Origin: an uncultured Lachnospiraceae bacterium
GTDB taxonomy: Bacteria > Bacillota > Clostridia > Lachnospirales > Lachnospiraceae
Direction of reading: 5' to 3'
DNA: 64,000 nt
NCBI GenBank assembly: GCA_910586645.1
Contig: CAJUIS010000012.1
Span: forward strand, 1 to 64,000
The position numbers and the translations under genes are program-made. A model generated the notes under the pieces. That model made no database searches and was not told the origin of the DNA. It was given only the letters and a program-made list of their open reading frames with translations. Positions 1-7,504 of this stretch are shown here, one piece after another. Numbering within the stretch: the first letter of the stretch is position 1; the number at the start of each line of letters is the position of its first letter.

Positions 1-298
1 CCGTATCCCATTTTTCTGGGAACAATACCGCCATAATATGAAACGCATCCATCAGCCCTGCAATATACGCATGAGTGCCATATTCAAAATCCTGCTTATC
101 CCTACAATCTAAAAGATGTTGGCAAACCGCCCTCTGCTTCTCCGTCAAATCAAGCTGATGAAAAGCATCCTCTGCACTTCCCTCGTTATTACTATCCTTT
201 TGATAACTTGCATCGGTTTGTAACAGTTTCAATACAGATTCGTCTTTCAGTTTCTCTACTGCTATTTTTATCAGTTCTTTAAATTCCTTATCGCACAT
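1..298 (-). CDS. Hypothetical protein of mobile-element type, cut by the left edge
   Basis: I do not recognise a named family. Reading leftwards from ATG 298-296 there is an open frame of 99 codons with no stop before the window edge, so the C-terminus is missing. The start is well supported: an AGGAGG sits 5 nt upstream of it. The protein begins MCDKEFKELIKIAVEKLKD and is mostly charged and helical, with a later segment FEYGTHAYIAGLMDAFHIM. The start lies inside the last codons of the preceding small gene (11-nt overlap), so the two are probably translated together. Small overlapping genes of this style are common in integrative and conjugative elements of gut Firmicutes, and the nearby tRNA-Arg 3' end fits. 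Function is unknown. Confidence 0.7.
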   Translation of the reverse strand, partial: MCDKEFKELIKIAVEKLKDESVLKLLQTDASYQKDSNNEGSAEDAFHQLDLTEKQRAVCQHLLDCRDKQDFEYGTHAYIAGLMDAFHIMAVLFPEKWDT

Positions 299-485
299 CA
301 CTTCCTCCTGCCATTCCTACTCTTAACTTTTTTATAGGTGCATGGATAACCTTGAAAATAAGTTCATCAACACAATCTGTATATCTGCCCTGCTGTATAA
401 GCTGATTTTTCAGCTCCACAAGGCTATGTAATAAAATGCTTCGCTCATTGCTATCCACATACAAATGATTCTTCTTTTCTCTCAT
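288..485 (-). CDS. Small (65 aa) hypothetical protein, mobile-element cargo type
   Basis: A small basic protein beginning MREKKNHLYVDSNERS, with a central LKNQLIQQGRYTDCVDELI segment. From memory this resembles short uncharacterised proteins often found in conjugative elements of Lachnospiraceae and other gut Firmicutes; no function is known to me. An ATG 12 nt upstream exists but sits directly on the ribosome-binding site (AAAAAAGG), so ATG 485 with about 9 nt spacing is preferred. The stop overlaps the start of the next gene by 11 nt, suggesting translational coupling. It reads away from the tRNA-Arg gene and probably lies near one end of an integrated element. Confidence 0.6.
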   Translation of the reverse strand: MREKKNHLYVDSNERSILLHSLVELKNQLIQQGRYTDCVDELIFKVIHAPIKKLRVGMAGGSDVR

Positions 486-599
486 ATATATCACCATCCT
501 TTTTTATTTTCATTATATAAGCAGACAGCGGTATCTTCAAATGTACGGGGATTATGTAACACCAGAAAAAAGCTCTTTGAACGAGTAACTTTTGCCTTT

Positions 600-775
600 T
601 CAATTAGCAGACTTTTTAGCATGATTTTTGCTCCGATTAGCAGGAAAGGCATTTTGATTAGCAAAAACCTCAATTTTCTTGCTAATCATTAGCAAGCTAA
701 TCGGTGACGATAATTAACAGTTCAATTTCTCTTTAGTCAAATCTGATTAGCAAAAACCGCTCCTGCTAATCGGAC
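600..775. repeat. Cluster of GATTAGCA repeats in both orientations
   Basis: The 8-mer GATTAGCA or a one-base variant occurs about eight times in 175 nt: forward at 603, 635, 656, 688 and 745, and reverse (TGCTAATC) at 680, 696 and 764. Two longer copies, at 656 and 745, share GATTAGCAAAAACC. The copies at 745-752 and 764-771 form a perfect inverted repeat, as do 656-663 and 680-687. The cluster lies between the tRNA-Arg 3' end and the mobile-type genes. That is where arm-type sites for a tyrosine integrase or its excisionase would be expected, but the role is inference. Confidence 0.7.
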
Positions 776-802
776 ATTGTTATGAGTTCAAATTTATTTG
801 GA

Positions 803-846
803 AAATGAGAAACGCCGAAAACCTTGAAAAATCAATGTTTTCGGCG
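803..846 (-). terminator. Rho-independent terminator of the tRNA-Arg transcript
   Basis: On the minus strand a 10-bp stem (CGCCGAAAAC, 846-837, with 822-813) closes a 14-nt loop and is followed by a T-rich tail, TTTCTCATTTT. It starts about 10 nt beyond the tRNA 3' end, as expected for a terminator of the tRNA operon. Confidence 0.7.
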
Positions 847-856
847 ATGTTTTCAG

Positions 857-930
857 CGTCGCTAAGAGGATTTGAACCTCCGACCTACCGCTTAGGAGGC
901 GGTCGCTCTATCCAGCTGAGCTATAGCGAC
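857..930 (-). tRNA. tRNA-Arg (anticodon CCT)
   Basis: The minus-strand sequence folds into a complete cloverleaf. The acceptor is GTCGCTA/TAGCGAC (7 perfect pairs), the D stem GCTC/GAGC, and the anticodon stem ACCGC/GCGGT around loop CTCCTAA, giving anticodon CCT (reads AGG). The T arm is GGAGG-TTCAAAT-CCTCT. The discriminator base is G and CCA is not encoded. A promoter lies about 300 nt upstream beyond two decayed tRNA copies, and a terminator follows. tRNA-Arg(CCT) 3' ends are a frequent integration target, and mobile-type genes lie on the 3' side here. Confidence 0.95.
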
Positions 931-969
931 AGTTACAAAATCTATATTTAGTTTTACTTGTTACCTTTT

Positions 970-1043
970 TCCTTTTCCTCTTAGGCGAGTGTTTTAACAC
1001 TTTCTTAGGAGACGTGTGCTCTATCCAGCTGAGCTACGTGGAC
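970..1043 (-). pseudogene. Decayed tRNA-Arg(CCT) copy, unit B
   Basis: The 5' half is intact in pattern: GTCCACG acceptor strand, TA, D arm GCTCAGCTGGATAGAGC, then an anticodon arm CACGT with loop CTCCTAA. The 3' side is broken: the anticodon stem partner is GAAAGTG, no T arm with TTCRA can be found, and no CGTGGAC is present to close the acceptor. It is therefore a tRNA-Arg remnant whose 5' half is preserved. It lies 40 nt upstream of the intact tRNA, in the same direction, behind the same promoter. Confidence 0.8.
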
Positions 1044-1061
1044 TTATACAAAAATATGAAA

Positions 1062-1135
1062 TTATATTCCTAATTTAGACTCGAACCATCTGCCGCTTAG
1101 GAGACATCTGCCTTATTTATCTGAACTATAGAGAC
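1062..1135 (-). pseudogene. Decayed tRNA-Arg(CCT) copy, unit C
   Basis: The minus strand shows GTCTCTA-TA-GTTCAGAT, a damaged D arm (AATAAGGC instead of a GAGC-type partner), anticodon arm AGATGT-CTCCTAA-GCGGC, and part of a T arm with GGTTCGAGTC. The acceptor 3' strand is missing, as AT-rich sequence follows. It is the promoter-proximal member of three tandem tRNA-Arg-like units, and its sequence differs from both unit B and the intact gene, so these are not recent duplicates of one another. Confidence 0.8.
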
Positions 1136-1225
1136 ACTTAACGCTTTTCAAAGTCTCTATCAAAAATCTGATATCTCATACAGTAAAATAATTACAGGAC
1201 ATATAGTCATATCTTACATTTTTTT

Positions 1226-1254
1226 ATTATATCACGTTATCCGCTAAATCTCAA
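1226..1254 (-). promoter_or_regulatory. Promoter of the tRNA-Arg array
   Basis: On the minus strand TTGAGA (1254-1249) and TATAAT (1231-1226) are separated by exactly 17 nt. Transcription would start near 1219 and run through the two decayed units into the intact tRNA-Arg. Confidence 0.7.
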
Positions 1255-1328
1255 GCAAATTTTTAGATTATCTTTCATATTCTGGAAAACTGCGGTAAAT
1301 AAAGGCATTTCGCTGTCTTTTCTGTTTA

Positions 1329-1472
1329 TTAAAATTGGAAAATGCCGGGCACGGTTTTACATCTTTGAGAAAACGTGTCAATTTGTTCCAGCTTCAGTTT
1401 TTGAGCGGCTTCCATCCACTTTTCTAATTCCTCTGTCTTTTTGGAGAACAGAGTATCCTTGAATATTTTCAT
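1329..1472 (-). pseudogene. Possible C-terminal remnant of an ISL3-type transposase
   Basis: A 47-codon minus-strand frame from ATG 1472 to TAA 1331-1329 encodes MKIFKDTLFSKKTEELEKWM followed by an amphipathic helix and ends at GIFQF. The frame continues upstream of this ATG without a stop to about 1520, so the ATG need not be a start. The pattern of a helical segment, a tryptophan and a lysine-rich helix recalls the C-terminal tail of ISL3-family transposases, but the piece is too short for certainty. It has no convincing ribosome-binding site. It could also be a small gene of unknown function. Confidence 0.3.
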
Positions 1473-1960
1473 TATATCATGCGCTCCCCTTCCTATGAGC
1501 GGATATTTATCAATGACCTTACTTAGACAGGAAAATTATTTGCTTTCAACTAACTTTGAAAAGAGTCAATATTTGTCTGATAATGGAAAAAACACTGGCG
1601 GTTCAGATTCCAGTGGCTAAAGAGGAATCTTTGTGTTAGACTGTAGTAAGATGTTTTCCGGTTGTATGTCCTTTTGCACAACTGAAGGCAAATGTCATTG
1701 AACGAATAAAAAATCAATAAGAAATTACTGGAAGAAGAGATACGACGGCTTTGCCGGGTAGAAAACTTTAAGACGTCAATGTTGCATTGCCTGGAAACTG
1801 GAAATTCTGCAGTATGGCCTGAAAACCGCAAATTCGGCGGATTTGGAAAAACAGAGATGCCAAAGGATGCGCTTTGCAGAAAAAAACGGCGGTTACAGGC
1901 GTCCGGTCTGGAAAGGAATGCCGGTTTTGGCTCTGTGTGGGCGGTAAGGTAAGATAAAAC
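1473..1960. other. Intergenic stretch with no recognised gene
   Basis: No frame on either strand has a convincing start, ribosome-binding site and protein-like composition. The long minus-strand frame reaching from here into the next gene has shadow-type composition. I see no tRNA, terminator or clear repeat. The base composition changes from AT-rich (left of about 1700) to the host-like mix near 1800. Confidence 0.5.
1927..1955 (+). promoter_or_regulatory. Weak candidate promoter for the LRR-VWA-MoxR operon
   Basis: TTGGCT (1927-1932) and TAAGAT (1950-1955) are 17 nt apart, each matching consensus at four of six positions. The implied start of transcription lies just before the ribosome-binding site at 1961-1970, so the leader would be very short. 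This is a weak call. Confidence 0.25.
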
Positions 1961-1981
1961 GGAAGAAAGGATGTGGCTTGG

Positions 1982-2953
1982 ATGAATGCATATCGAATGC
2001 TCTGGCAGAAGCGTGCGGACGGAGGGGCAAAACTGGTGCGTTTGTATGGAACTTCGCCGCAGATTCGGCTGCCGGATCAAATTGAGGGACATCCGCTGGC
2101 AGAGATTGCTCCGTACTGTTTTGCAAAAGAGCGGCGTTTTTTGCAGGAGGAGACAGAAGAAACAATAACGGGGACAGAGCGGCAGCCGTCTTTTTTCAGA
2201 GAAATATGTCAAACGGCGGCAGAAGAGGTTGCGCTTCCGGATTCTGTTGAAAAAATTGGAAACTGCGCCTTCTATAACTGCAGAAATCTGAAAACAATCC
2301 AGGCGGGATCGTCCTTACAGGAAATTGGAAGCGACGCGTTTATGAACGCATTTTCATTTCATCGTCTGATACTTTCGTGCGAACCGGAAGAAAAGAGCGG
2401 CGTCCGACAGGTTCTGCATCAGGTTTCCTGGGATTTGGAAGTTTTGTTTCAGACGAATGGACGGACGGCGGCGTCACTTTTTTATCCGGAGTATTATGAA
2501 TCTTATGATGAAATCGCTCCGGCGCATTTGTTTGGAAGGAGCATACAGGGAGAAGGATTTCGGGCAAGACAGTGTATCAAAGACGGCCGCGTGGATTTTG
2601 ACGGATATGACGCTGTTTTTCTTCAGGCATGTGCAGGGGAACCGGAAGAGGCGCTCATAAAAATAGCTCTTGGACGTCTTAAGTATCCTTATGGTCTCTG
2701 CGAAAAACAGAGAGAAATTTACGGCGGCTATATCAAAGCGCATGGAGAAGGCGCGGCTTTTTTCTGCATCAGGAGGAAGGATTTGGGTATGCTGGAGTTT
2801 CTGTGCCGGGAGCGGCTGCTTTGCGGCGCGTCGCAGCTTTTTTGCATGCAGGAGGCGCAGAAGGCCGGCTGGACGGAGGGCGCCGCATATTTGCTGCAGT
2901 GTTTGTCAAAGAAACAAAAGGAACGGAAAAGCAGATATGATTTTGGAGGATGA
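1982..2953 (+). CDS. BspA-like leucine-rich repeat protein with helical C-terminal half
   Basis: The 323-aa product has no signal peptide or membrane segment, so it should be cytosolic. Residues about 80-130 contain LRR_5 (BspA-type) repeats, seen as PDSVEKIGNCAFYNCRNLKTI and then LQEIGSDAFMNAFSFHRL. The C-terminal half is helical with an ankyrin-like rhythm (CMQEAQKAGWTEGAAYLLQ). ATG 1982 is chosen because GGAAGAAAGG lies 11 nt upstream; a GTG at 1973 is only 2 nt from that site. It is the first gene of a tightly packed operon, 4 nt before a VWA/DUF2201 gene that is paired with a MoxR ATPase. LRR and ankyrin folds bind proteins, so a substrate or adaptor role for the ATPase pair is a reasonable inference. 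Nothing in the sequence proves it. Confidence 0.75.
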   Translation: MNAYRMLWQKRADGGAKLVRLYGTSPQIRLPDQIEGHPLAEIAPYCFAKERRFLQEETEETITGTERQPSFFREICQTAAEEVALPDSVEKIGNCAFYNCRNLKTIQAGSSLQEIGSDAFMNAFSFHRLILSCEPEEKSGVRQVLHQVSWDLEVLFQTNGRTAASLFYPEYYESYDEIAPAHLFGRSIQGEGFRARQCIKDGRVDFDGYDAVFLQACAGEPEEALIKIALGRLKYPYGLCEKQREIYGGYIKAHGEGAAFFCIRRKDLGMLEFLCRERLLCGASQLFCMQEAQKAGWTEGAAYLLQCLSKKQKERKSRYDFGG

Positions 2954-2957
2954 AAAG

Positions 2958-4262
2958 ATGGCGCACAGACAGACACAGGCGGAGTGGGAACGGGAAATGG
3001 CGGAAAAAATCTTAAGATTCCTGGAACATGAGATTTATCTTGAACTGCGGTATTTAAAGCCTGCGCTGGCGGCGTTTGAATATCGTGAAGTTGAGGGGCT
3101 TCTTACTTTTGCGTCCGATGGTTTGTGTTTCTATTTTTCCACAGAACCGCTGTTTCGCATATTTAAAACAAATGCCGGATTTTTGAGCAGGGCATATCTG
3201 CATACGATGTTTCACTGTCTGTTCCGTCATCTTTTCCTGCGGGGAGGACGGGAGATAAGGTTTTGGAATGCAGCCTGTGACATTGCCGTGGAATATACGA
3301 TAGATTCGCTTCATACAGAGTGTACAAAACGGATTTTGAGCTGGATTCGGAAAGATATTTATGAGGAGCTTGGAAAAGAACCATACGGCGTGTCGGCCGC
3401 AGTAATTTACCGCCTGCTTAAGAAATGCGATAAAAAGAAATTTGAAGCTCTGGAACGGGAATTTTTTACAGACGATCACAGGTTTTGGCCAAAAGAAAAG
3501 GAAATGGACCAGCCGTTTTTTTTACAGGCAAAGGAAAAGTGGGATCGGACGGCAAGACAGGTGAATTTGGAGCAGAGGAGACGCGGAGACGATCCAAAAG
3601 AAGGGGAAGCGCATTTTCTGGCGCAGATGAAAGCGGGAAAGAGCAGGAGAAGCTACAGAGAGTTTCTCAGAAAATTTGCAGCGGTTTTCGAAGAGCCGCG
3701 CCTTAATTCGGAAGAATTTGATTTGGGCTGTTATTCTTACGGACTCAGGCTTTATGGGAATCTTCCTCTGATTGAGCCTCTTGAGACAAGGGAAACGCAT
3801 AAGATTCGCGAATTTGTAATTGTAATTGATACAAGCGATTCTACGAGCGGAAAACTTGTGGAACATTTTTTAAAAGAGACGCATTCCATTCTGACGCAGA
3901 AAAGCAGTTTTTCTGAAAAATTTTCCATACGGATTCTGCAGTGTGATGATAAAGTCAGGACAGACGACGTAATTTATCATGCAGGGGATTTGGAGAAGCT
4001 GATGGAATCATTTCAGATTACAGGAGGCGGAGGAACGGATTTTCGCCCGGCGTTTGATTACATAGAACGCCTGATTGAAAAAGGAGAAATGAAGAAACCG
4101 GCGGGTCTTTTGTATTTTACGGACGGGTTAGGGGTTTATCCGCAGAAAATGCCGGCGTATCGGACGGCGTTTTTATTTTTGGAGGATTATGAGGAAACGG
4201 CCGTACCGCCGTGGGCGATGCGCCTTAGATTAGAAACGGAGGATTTGCTGCATGAATATTAA
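2958..4262 (+). CDS. DUF2201 family protein: degenerate metallopeptidase-like domain plus VWA-like domain
   Basis: A 434-aa cytosolic protein. The N-terminal part matches the putative metallopeptidase domain of the DUF2201 family, but the motif that is HExxH in zinc peptidases reads H82-T-M-F-H86, so the catalytic glutamate is missing. The C-terminal third is a VWA-like domain with MIDAS residues D291, S293 and S295 (IDTSDS), a GGGGTDFRPAF segment and LYFTDGLG. Such VWA proteins partner MoxR AAA+ ATPases, and the next gene is exactly that, overlapping by 11 nt. The start at 2958 has GGAGG 9 nt upstream; the frame is open further upstream but overlaps the LRR gene. By analogy with other MoxR-VWA pairs, the protein probably helps an ATPase mature or remodel a client, possibly metal-dependent. 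The client is unknown. Confidence 0.85.
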   Translation: MAHRQTQAEWEREMAEKILRFLEHEIYLELRYLKPALAAFEYREVEGLLTFASDGLCFYFSTEPLFRIFKTNAGFLSRAYLHTMFHCLFRHLFLRGGREIRFWNAACDIAVEYTIDSLHTECTKRILSWIRKDIYEELGKEPYGVSAAVIYRLLKKCDKKKFEALEREFFTDDHRFWPKEKEMDQPFFLQAKEKWDRTARQVNLEQRRRGDDPKEGEAHFLAQMKAGKSRRSYREFLRKFAAVFEEPRLNSEEFDLGCYSYGLRLYGNLPLIEPLETRETHKIREFVIVIDTSDSTSGKLVEHFLKETHSILTQKSSFSEKFSIRILQCDDKVRTDDVIYHAGDLEKLMESFQITGGGGTDFRPAFDYIERLIEKGEMKKPAGLLYFTDGLGVYPQKMPAYRTAFLFLEDYEETAVPPWAMRLRLETEDLLHEY

Positions 4263-5742
4263 ACAGGCAAAAGATGAAATTATCCATACGGTACAGGCAT
4301 ATCTGTCAAAAGACGAAACGGGGGAGTATAAGATTCCGGTTATAAGACAGCGGCCGATCCTTTTGATGGGGCCTCCTGGCATTGGCAAGACGCAGATTAT
4401 GGAGCAGATTGCAAAAGAGTGCGGGATTGGACTGGTTTCCTATACAATTACCCATCATACAAGGCAAAGCGCCGTAGGACTTCCGTTTATCCGGGAAAAA
4501 GAGTTTCAGGGGAAAACATACCAGGTGACGGAATATACAATGAGTGAAATTATTGCGAGCGTATATCAGAAAATGGAAGAGACAGGACTTTTGGAAGGAA
4601 TCCTGTTTATTGATGAGATTAACTGCGTATCGGAAACGCTGGCGCCTACGATGCTGCAGTTTTTGCAGAAAAAGACGTTTGGAAATCAGGCGGTTCCGGA
4701 TGGCTGGCTGATTGCGGCGGCCGGAAATCCTCCCGAATACAATAAGTCAGTTCGGGAATTTGACATGGTGACGTTAGATCGGGTAAGATGGATCTTAGCA
4801 GAGGCGGATTATGGCGTCTGGAAAGAATATGCGAGAAACCGGAACCTGCATGGCGCGCTGTTGAGCTATCTGAACCTCCGGCCAAAAAATTTTTACCGGG
4901 TGGAAGCGGACGTTTCCGGCTTGCAGTATGTAACGGCAAGGGGCTGGGAAGATTTCAGCTATCTTTTGTACGCATATGAAGAGAGAGGGCTTTCTGTGTC
5001 AGAAGAAATTGTATATGAATATCTGCATCACAGGGACGTTGCGGAAGACGCTGCGGCGTACATTGATATGTACCGGAAATACCAGGATGATTATGGAATT
5101 GACAAAATCCTCTGCGGAAACATCAAACCTTCTGTCTTTGCCCGGATTTACGCGGCGGAATTTGACGAACGCCTCAGCGTGGTAAATTTGCTGCTTGACG
5201 GGCTGATGAAGTTTTTTCACAGGGCTTTTTTTGAAAAGGAGGTTACGGACGCGTATTTCGATTTCTTAAAATCTTACAGGAAAGGCGCAGAGGAGAGCGA
5301 AGATTTCTGTCAGGAATATGAAAGAAGAGTCCGGGAACTGGAACAGTCGGTACGGGAAAAAGAACAGGCGGGATTTCTGGACAAAGAAGAAAAAAGAAGA
5401 AGTGAACGTTTGATACTTCTTTTAAAGAAGGGAAAACCGTCCGGGAGGGCAGGTTCTTTGCAGGAAGCGTTTGAAGAGGCGCGGCGGTTTTTCCTTTTGC
5501 AGCAGGAGAGTCTGGAAACGTCTGAAACGGCGGCGGAGTCTGCTTTGGAATATGCGTTTGATTTTATGGAGGAAGCGTTTGCCGCCGGAGAAGAAATGGT
5601 TGTATTTGTCACGGAGCTTACCGTTGGGAAAGAAGCGGCGGCATTTTTAGCGGAGCATATGTGCCGGCGGTATCTGAAATACAATCAGGAGCTTTTGATT
5701 GGAAGCAGAAGGCGGGAATTGCTGTCAGAATTAAATCAATGA
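4252..5742 (+). CDS. MoxR-type AAA+ ATPase
   Basis: A 496-aa ATPase with Walker A G40-PPGIGKT, Walker B ILFIDE (D121, E122) and a sensor-like AAAGNPPEYNKS segment, as in MoxR/RavA-type AAA+ proteins. The C-terminal third is long and helical, with a basic coiled-coil-like stretch (about residues 345-430). No membrane segment is present. The ATG lies within the last codons of the VWA gene (ATG 4252, previous stop at 4260-4262), which indicates translational coupling and equal dosage of the two partners. MoxR ATPases act as chaperones that activate or insert cofactors into protein complexes together with VWA proteins. The client here is not visible; the flanking LRR and COG3044-type proteins are the obvious candidates for additional subunits. 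Confidence 0.9.
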   Translation: MNIKQAKDEIIHTVQAYLSKDETGEYKIPVIRQRPILLMGPPGIGKTQIMEQIAKECGIGLVSYTITHHTRQSAVGLPFIREKEFQGKTYQVTEYTMSEIIASVYQKMEETGLLEGILFIDEINCVSETLAPTMLQFLQKKTFGNQAVPDGWLIAAAGNPPEYNKSVREFDMVTLDRVRWILAEADYGVWKEYARNRNLHGALLSYLNLRPKNFYRVEADVSGLQYVTARGWEDFSYLLYAYEERGLSVSEEIVYEYLHHRDVAEDAAAYIDMYRKYQDDYGIDKILCGNIKPSVFARIYAAEFDERLSVVNLLLDGLMKFFHRAFFEKEVTDAYFDFLKSYRKGAEESEDFCQEYERRVRELEQSVREKEQAGFLDKEEKRRSERLILLLKKGKPSGRAGSLQEAFEEARRFFLLQQESLETSETAAESALEYAFDFMEEAFAAGEEMVVFVTELTVGKEAAAFLAEHMCRRYLKYNQELLIGSRRRELLSELNQ

Positions 5743-5765
5743 ACGGGAAAGGAACGTTGAATGAC

Positions 5766-7478
5766 ATGAAAAGAGCGGAAGATTTAAAGGAATTATTGGA
5801 AAGGATAGACCGCAGAGGGTATCCGGCCTACAAAGATACGGCAGGCGTTTACCAGTTTCGCGGATATTTGCTGTCAATTGACCATGTACAGGGGGATCCG
5901 TTTGCGTCTCCGTCTAAGCTGAGTGTGATTGTCAGTGCAAAGCAGGGGGAATTTCCGGAAGAATATTATGAAAACGCATGGAGGAAAGCGGCTCTGCAGG
6001 ATATGATTCTGAGACGTTTTTATCAGAAGGCGGACAAATTTTCGTTTCAGGCGAAAGGATCCGGAAAAAGCGGGCTGATTTCCGTCAGCCGTCCTGGACA
6101 GAAAGTTTTAGAGCGCAGCGCGTGCCAGATCAATGAAAAAAACGGAGAAATAGTATTTCGTCTGGAGGTCGGATTTCCGGCAAACGGCCGGACGGTGAAT
6201 GCAAGAGAGCTTTCTAAAATATTGTTTTCATTTTTGCCTGAGTGCATTGAGGAATCTTTGTACTACAGGGCTTACAATAAAAATCAGGTCAGCCGTATCA
6301 TTGCGCTGTCAGACGATCAGCGGCAAATCCGTATGGAACTGAAAAAACAGAATCTGGCAGCGTTTATAGCAAACGGCTCCGTGCTTCCAAGAGCTACCGG
6401 GGTGTCGGACAGGCCGATGAAAGATGCGGTGAAGTTTCAGGCACCGCCGTCTGTGGAAGTTTCGATGCGGCTTCCCTGCGGAAAAGAAATCCGGGGCATG
6501 GGCATCCCACGGGGAATTACGCTGATTGTGGGCGGAGGATACCACGGAAAATCCACACTGCTGAAAGCTCTTGAGGCCGGCGTATACAACCATATTGAGG
6601 GAGACGGCAGAGAATATGTCATTACGGACGATACAGCGGTAAAAATCCGGGCCGAGGACGGAAGATGCGTGAAGAAAACAGACATCTCCATGTTTATCGG
6701 GACGCTGCCGAACGGGAAAGACACAAAGGCGTTTTCTACAGAAGACGCCAGCGGCAGCACGTCTCAGGCGGCAAATATGATTGAAGCGATTGAGTCCGGC
6801 ACATCTGTTTTTCTGATTGATGAGGATACGTCCGCAACGAATTTTATGATTCGGGATGATTTGATGCAGCGTGTCGTGCACAGGGAATCCGAGCCGATTA
6901 CGCCGTTTATTGACCGCGTCCGGGAATTATATGACAGCTTTGGAATTTCCACGATTTTAGTGGCCGGAAGCTGCGGTTCGTACTTTCATAAGGCGGATTT
7001 GGTTATTCAGATGAATCAGTATGCCCCCGTGAATGTCACAGAGCTTGCAAAAAAAGAAGCGGAGAAGTTTCCGCTTTTCGCCGGACAACTGAAAAAAGCG
7101 GAAAAACCGGAATTTGACCGTTTGCTTTTTATGTCAAAAGCAAACGGAAGAGATCGGATGAAAATAAAAACAATGGGAAGGGACGCAGTTTCCATTGACC
7201 GGGAAACGGTGGATCTGCGTTATGTGGAACAGATTACAGATACCGAGCAGGTTGTGATGCTTGGCTGTATTTTAAAATATATCCTGCAGAACCTTTCCGG
7301 AGGGAAACGGACGCTTACGGAATTGGTGGATGCAGTTTTTGATGTGCTTGAAAAAAAAGGGATGGAAGGGATTTACGGCGGCAGATATCTTCCGACAGGG
7401 CTTGCGCTGCCAAGAAGACAGGAGGTGTTTGCCTGTTTAAACCGGTATCGGAAGCAGGGCGGTTCTTCCATAAAATAA
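5766..7478 (+). CDS. Predicted P-loop ATPase of the ABC_ATPase (COG3044) family
   Basis: A 570-aa protein. It starts with the conserved block ELLERIDRRGYPAYKDTAG and LSIDHVQGDPFASPS that characterises this family. It then has a Walker A of unusual form (GGGYHGKS, residues 256-263), a serine/threonine-rich FSTEDASGSTSQAANMIE segment standing where an ABC signature would be, and a Walker B FLIDED (D352, E353). No membrane segments are seen. Alternative starts are ATG 5739, whose ATGA overlaps the previous stop, and TTG 5757, which has the best-spaced GGGAAAGGA. ATG 5766 is chosen because the family N-terminus begins there. The biochemical function of the family is not established as far as I know. 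Its place at the end of an LRR/VWA/MoxR operon is one of the more interesting contexts in the window. Confidence 0.8.
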   Translation: MKRAEDLKELLERIDRRGYPAYKDTAGVYQFRGYLLSIDHVQGDPFASPSKLSVIVSAKQGEFPEEYYENAWRKAALQDMILRRFYQKADKFSFQAKGSGKSGLISVSRPGQKVLERSACQINEKNGEIVFRLEVGFPANGRTVNARELSKILFSFLPECIEESLYYRAYNKNQVSRIIALSDDQRQIRMELKKQNLAAFIANGSVLPRATGVSDRPMKDAVKFQAPPSVEVSMRLPCGKEIRGMGIPRGITLIVGGGYHGKSTLLKALEAGVYNHIEGDGREYVITDDTAVKIRAEDGRCVKKTDISMFIGTLPNGKDTKAFSTEDASGSTSQAANMIEAIESGTSVFLIDEDTSATNFMIRDDLMQRVVHRESEPITPFIDRVRELYDSFGISTILVAGSCGSYFHKADLVIQMNQYAPVNVTELAKKEAEKFPLFAGQLKKAEKPEFDRLLFMSKANGRDRMKIKTMGRDAVSIDRETVDLRYVEQITDTEQVVMLGCILKYILQNLSGGKRTLTELVDAVFDVLEKKGMEGIYGGRYLPTGLALPRRQEVFACLNRYRKQGGSSIK

Positions 7479-7504
7479 TGTATAACGGACAGGAGTGCGG
7501 TGAA

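Noticed and set aside
1550..2212. 220-codon open frame on the minus strand across the start of the LRR gene
   Set aside because: No ribosome-binding site, a low-complexity Ser/Cys/Pro/Phe-rich product typical of the reverse of a coding strand, and it overlaps a gene with clear domains.
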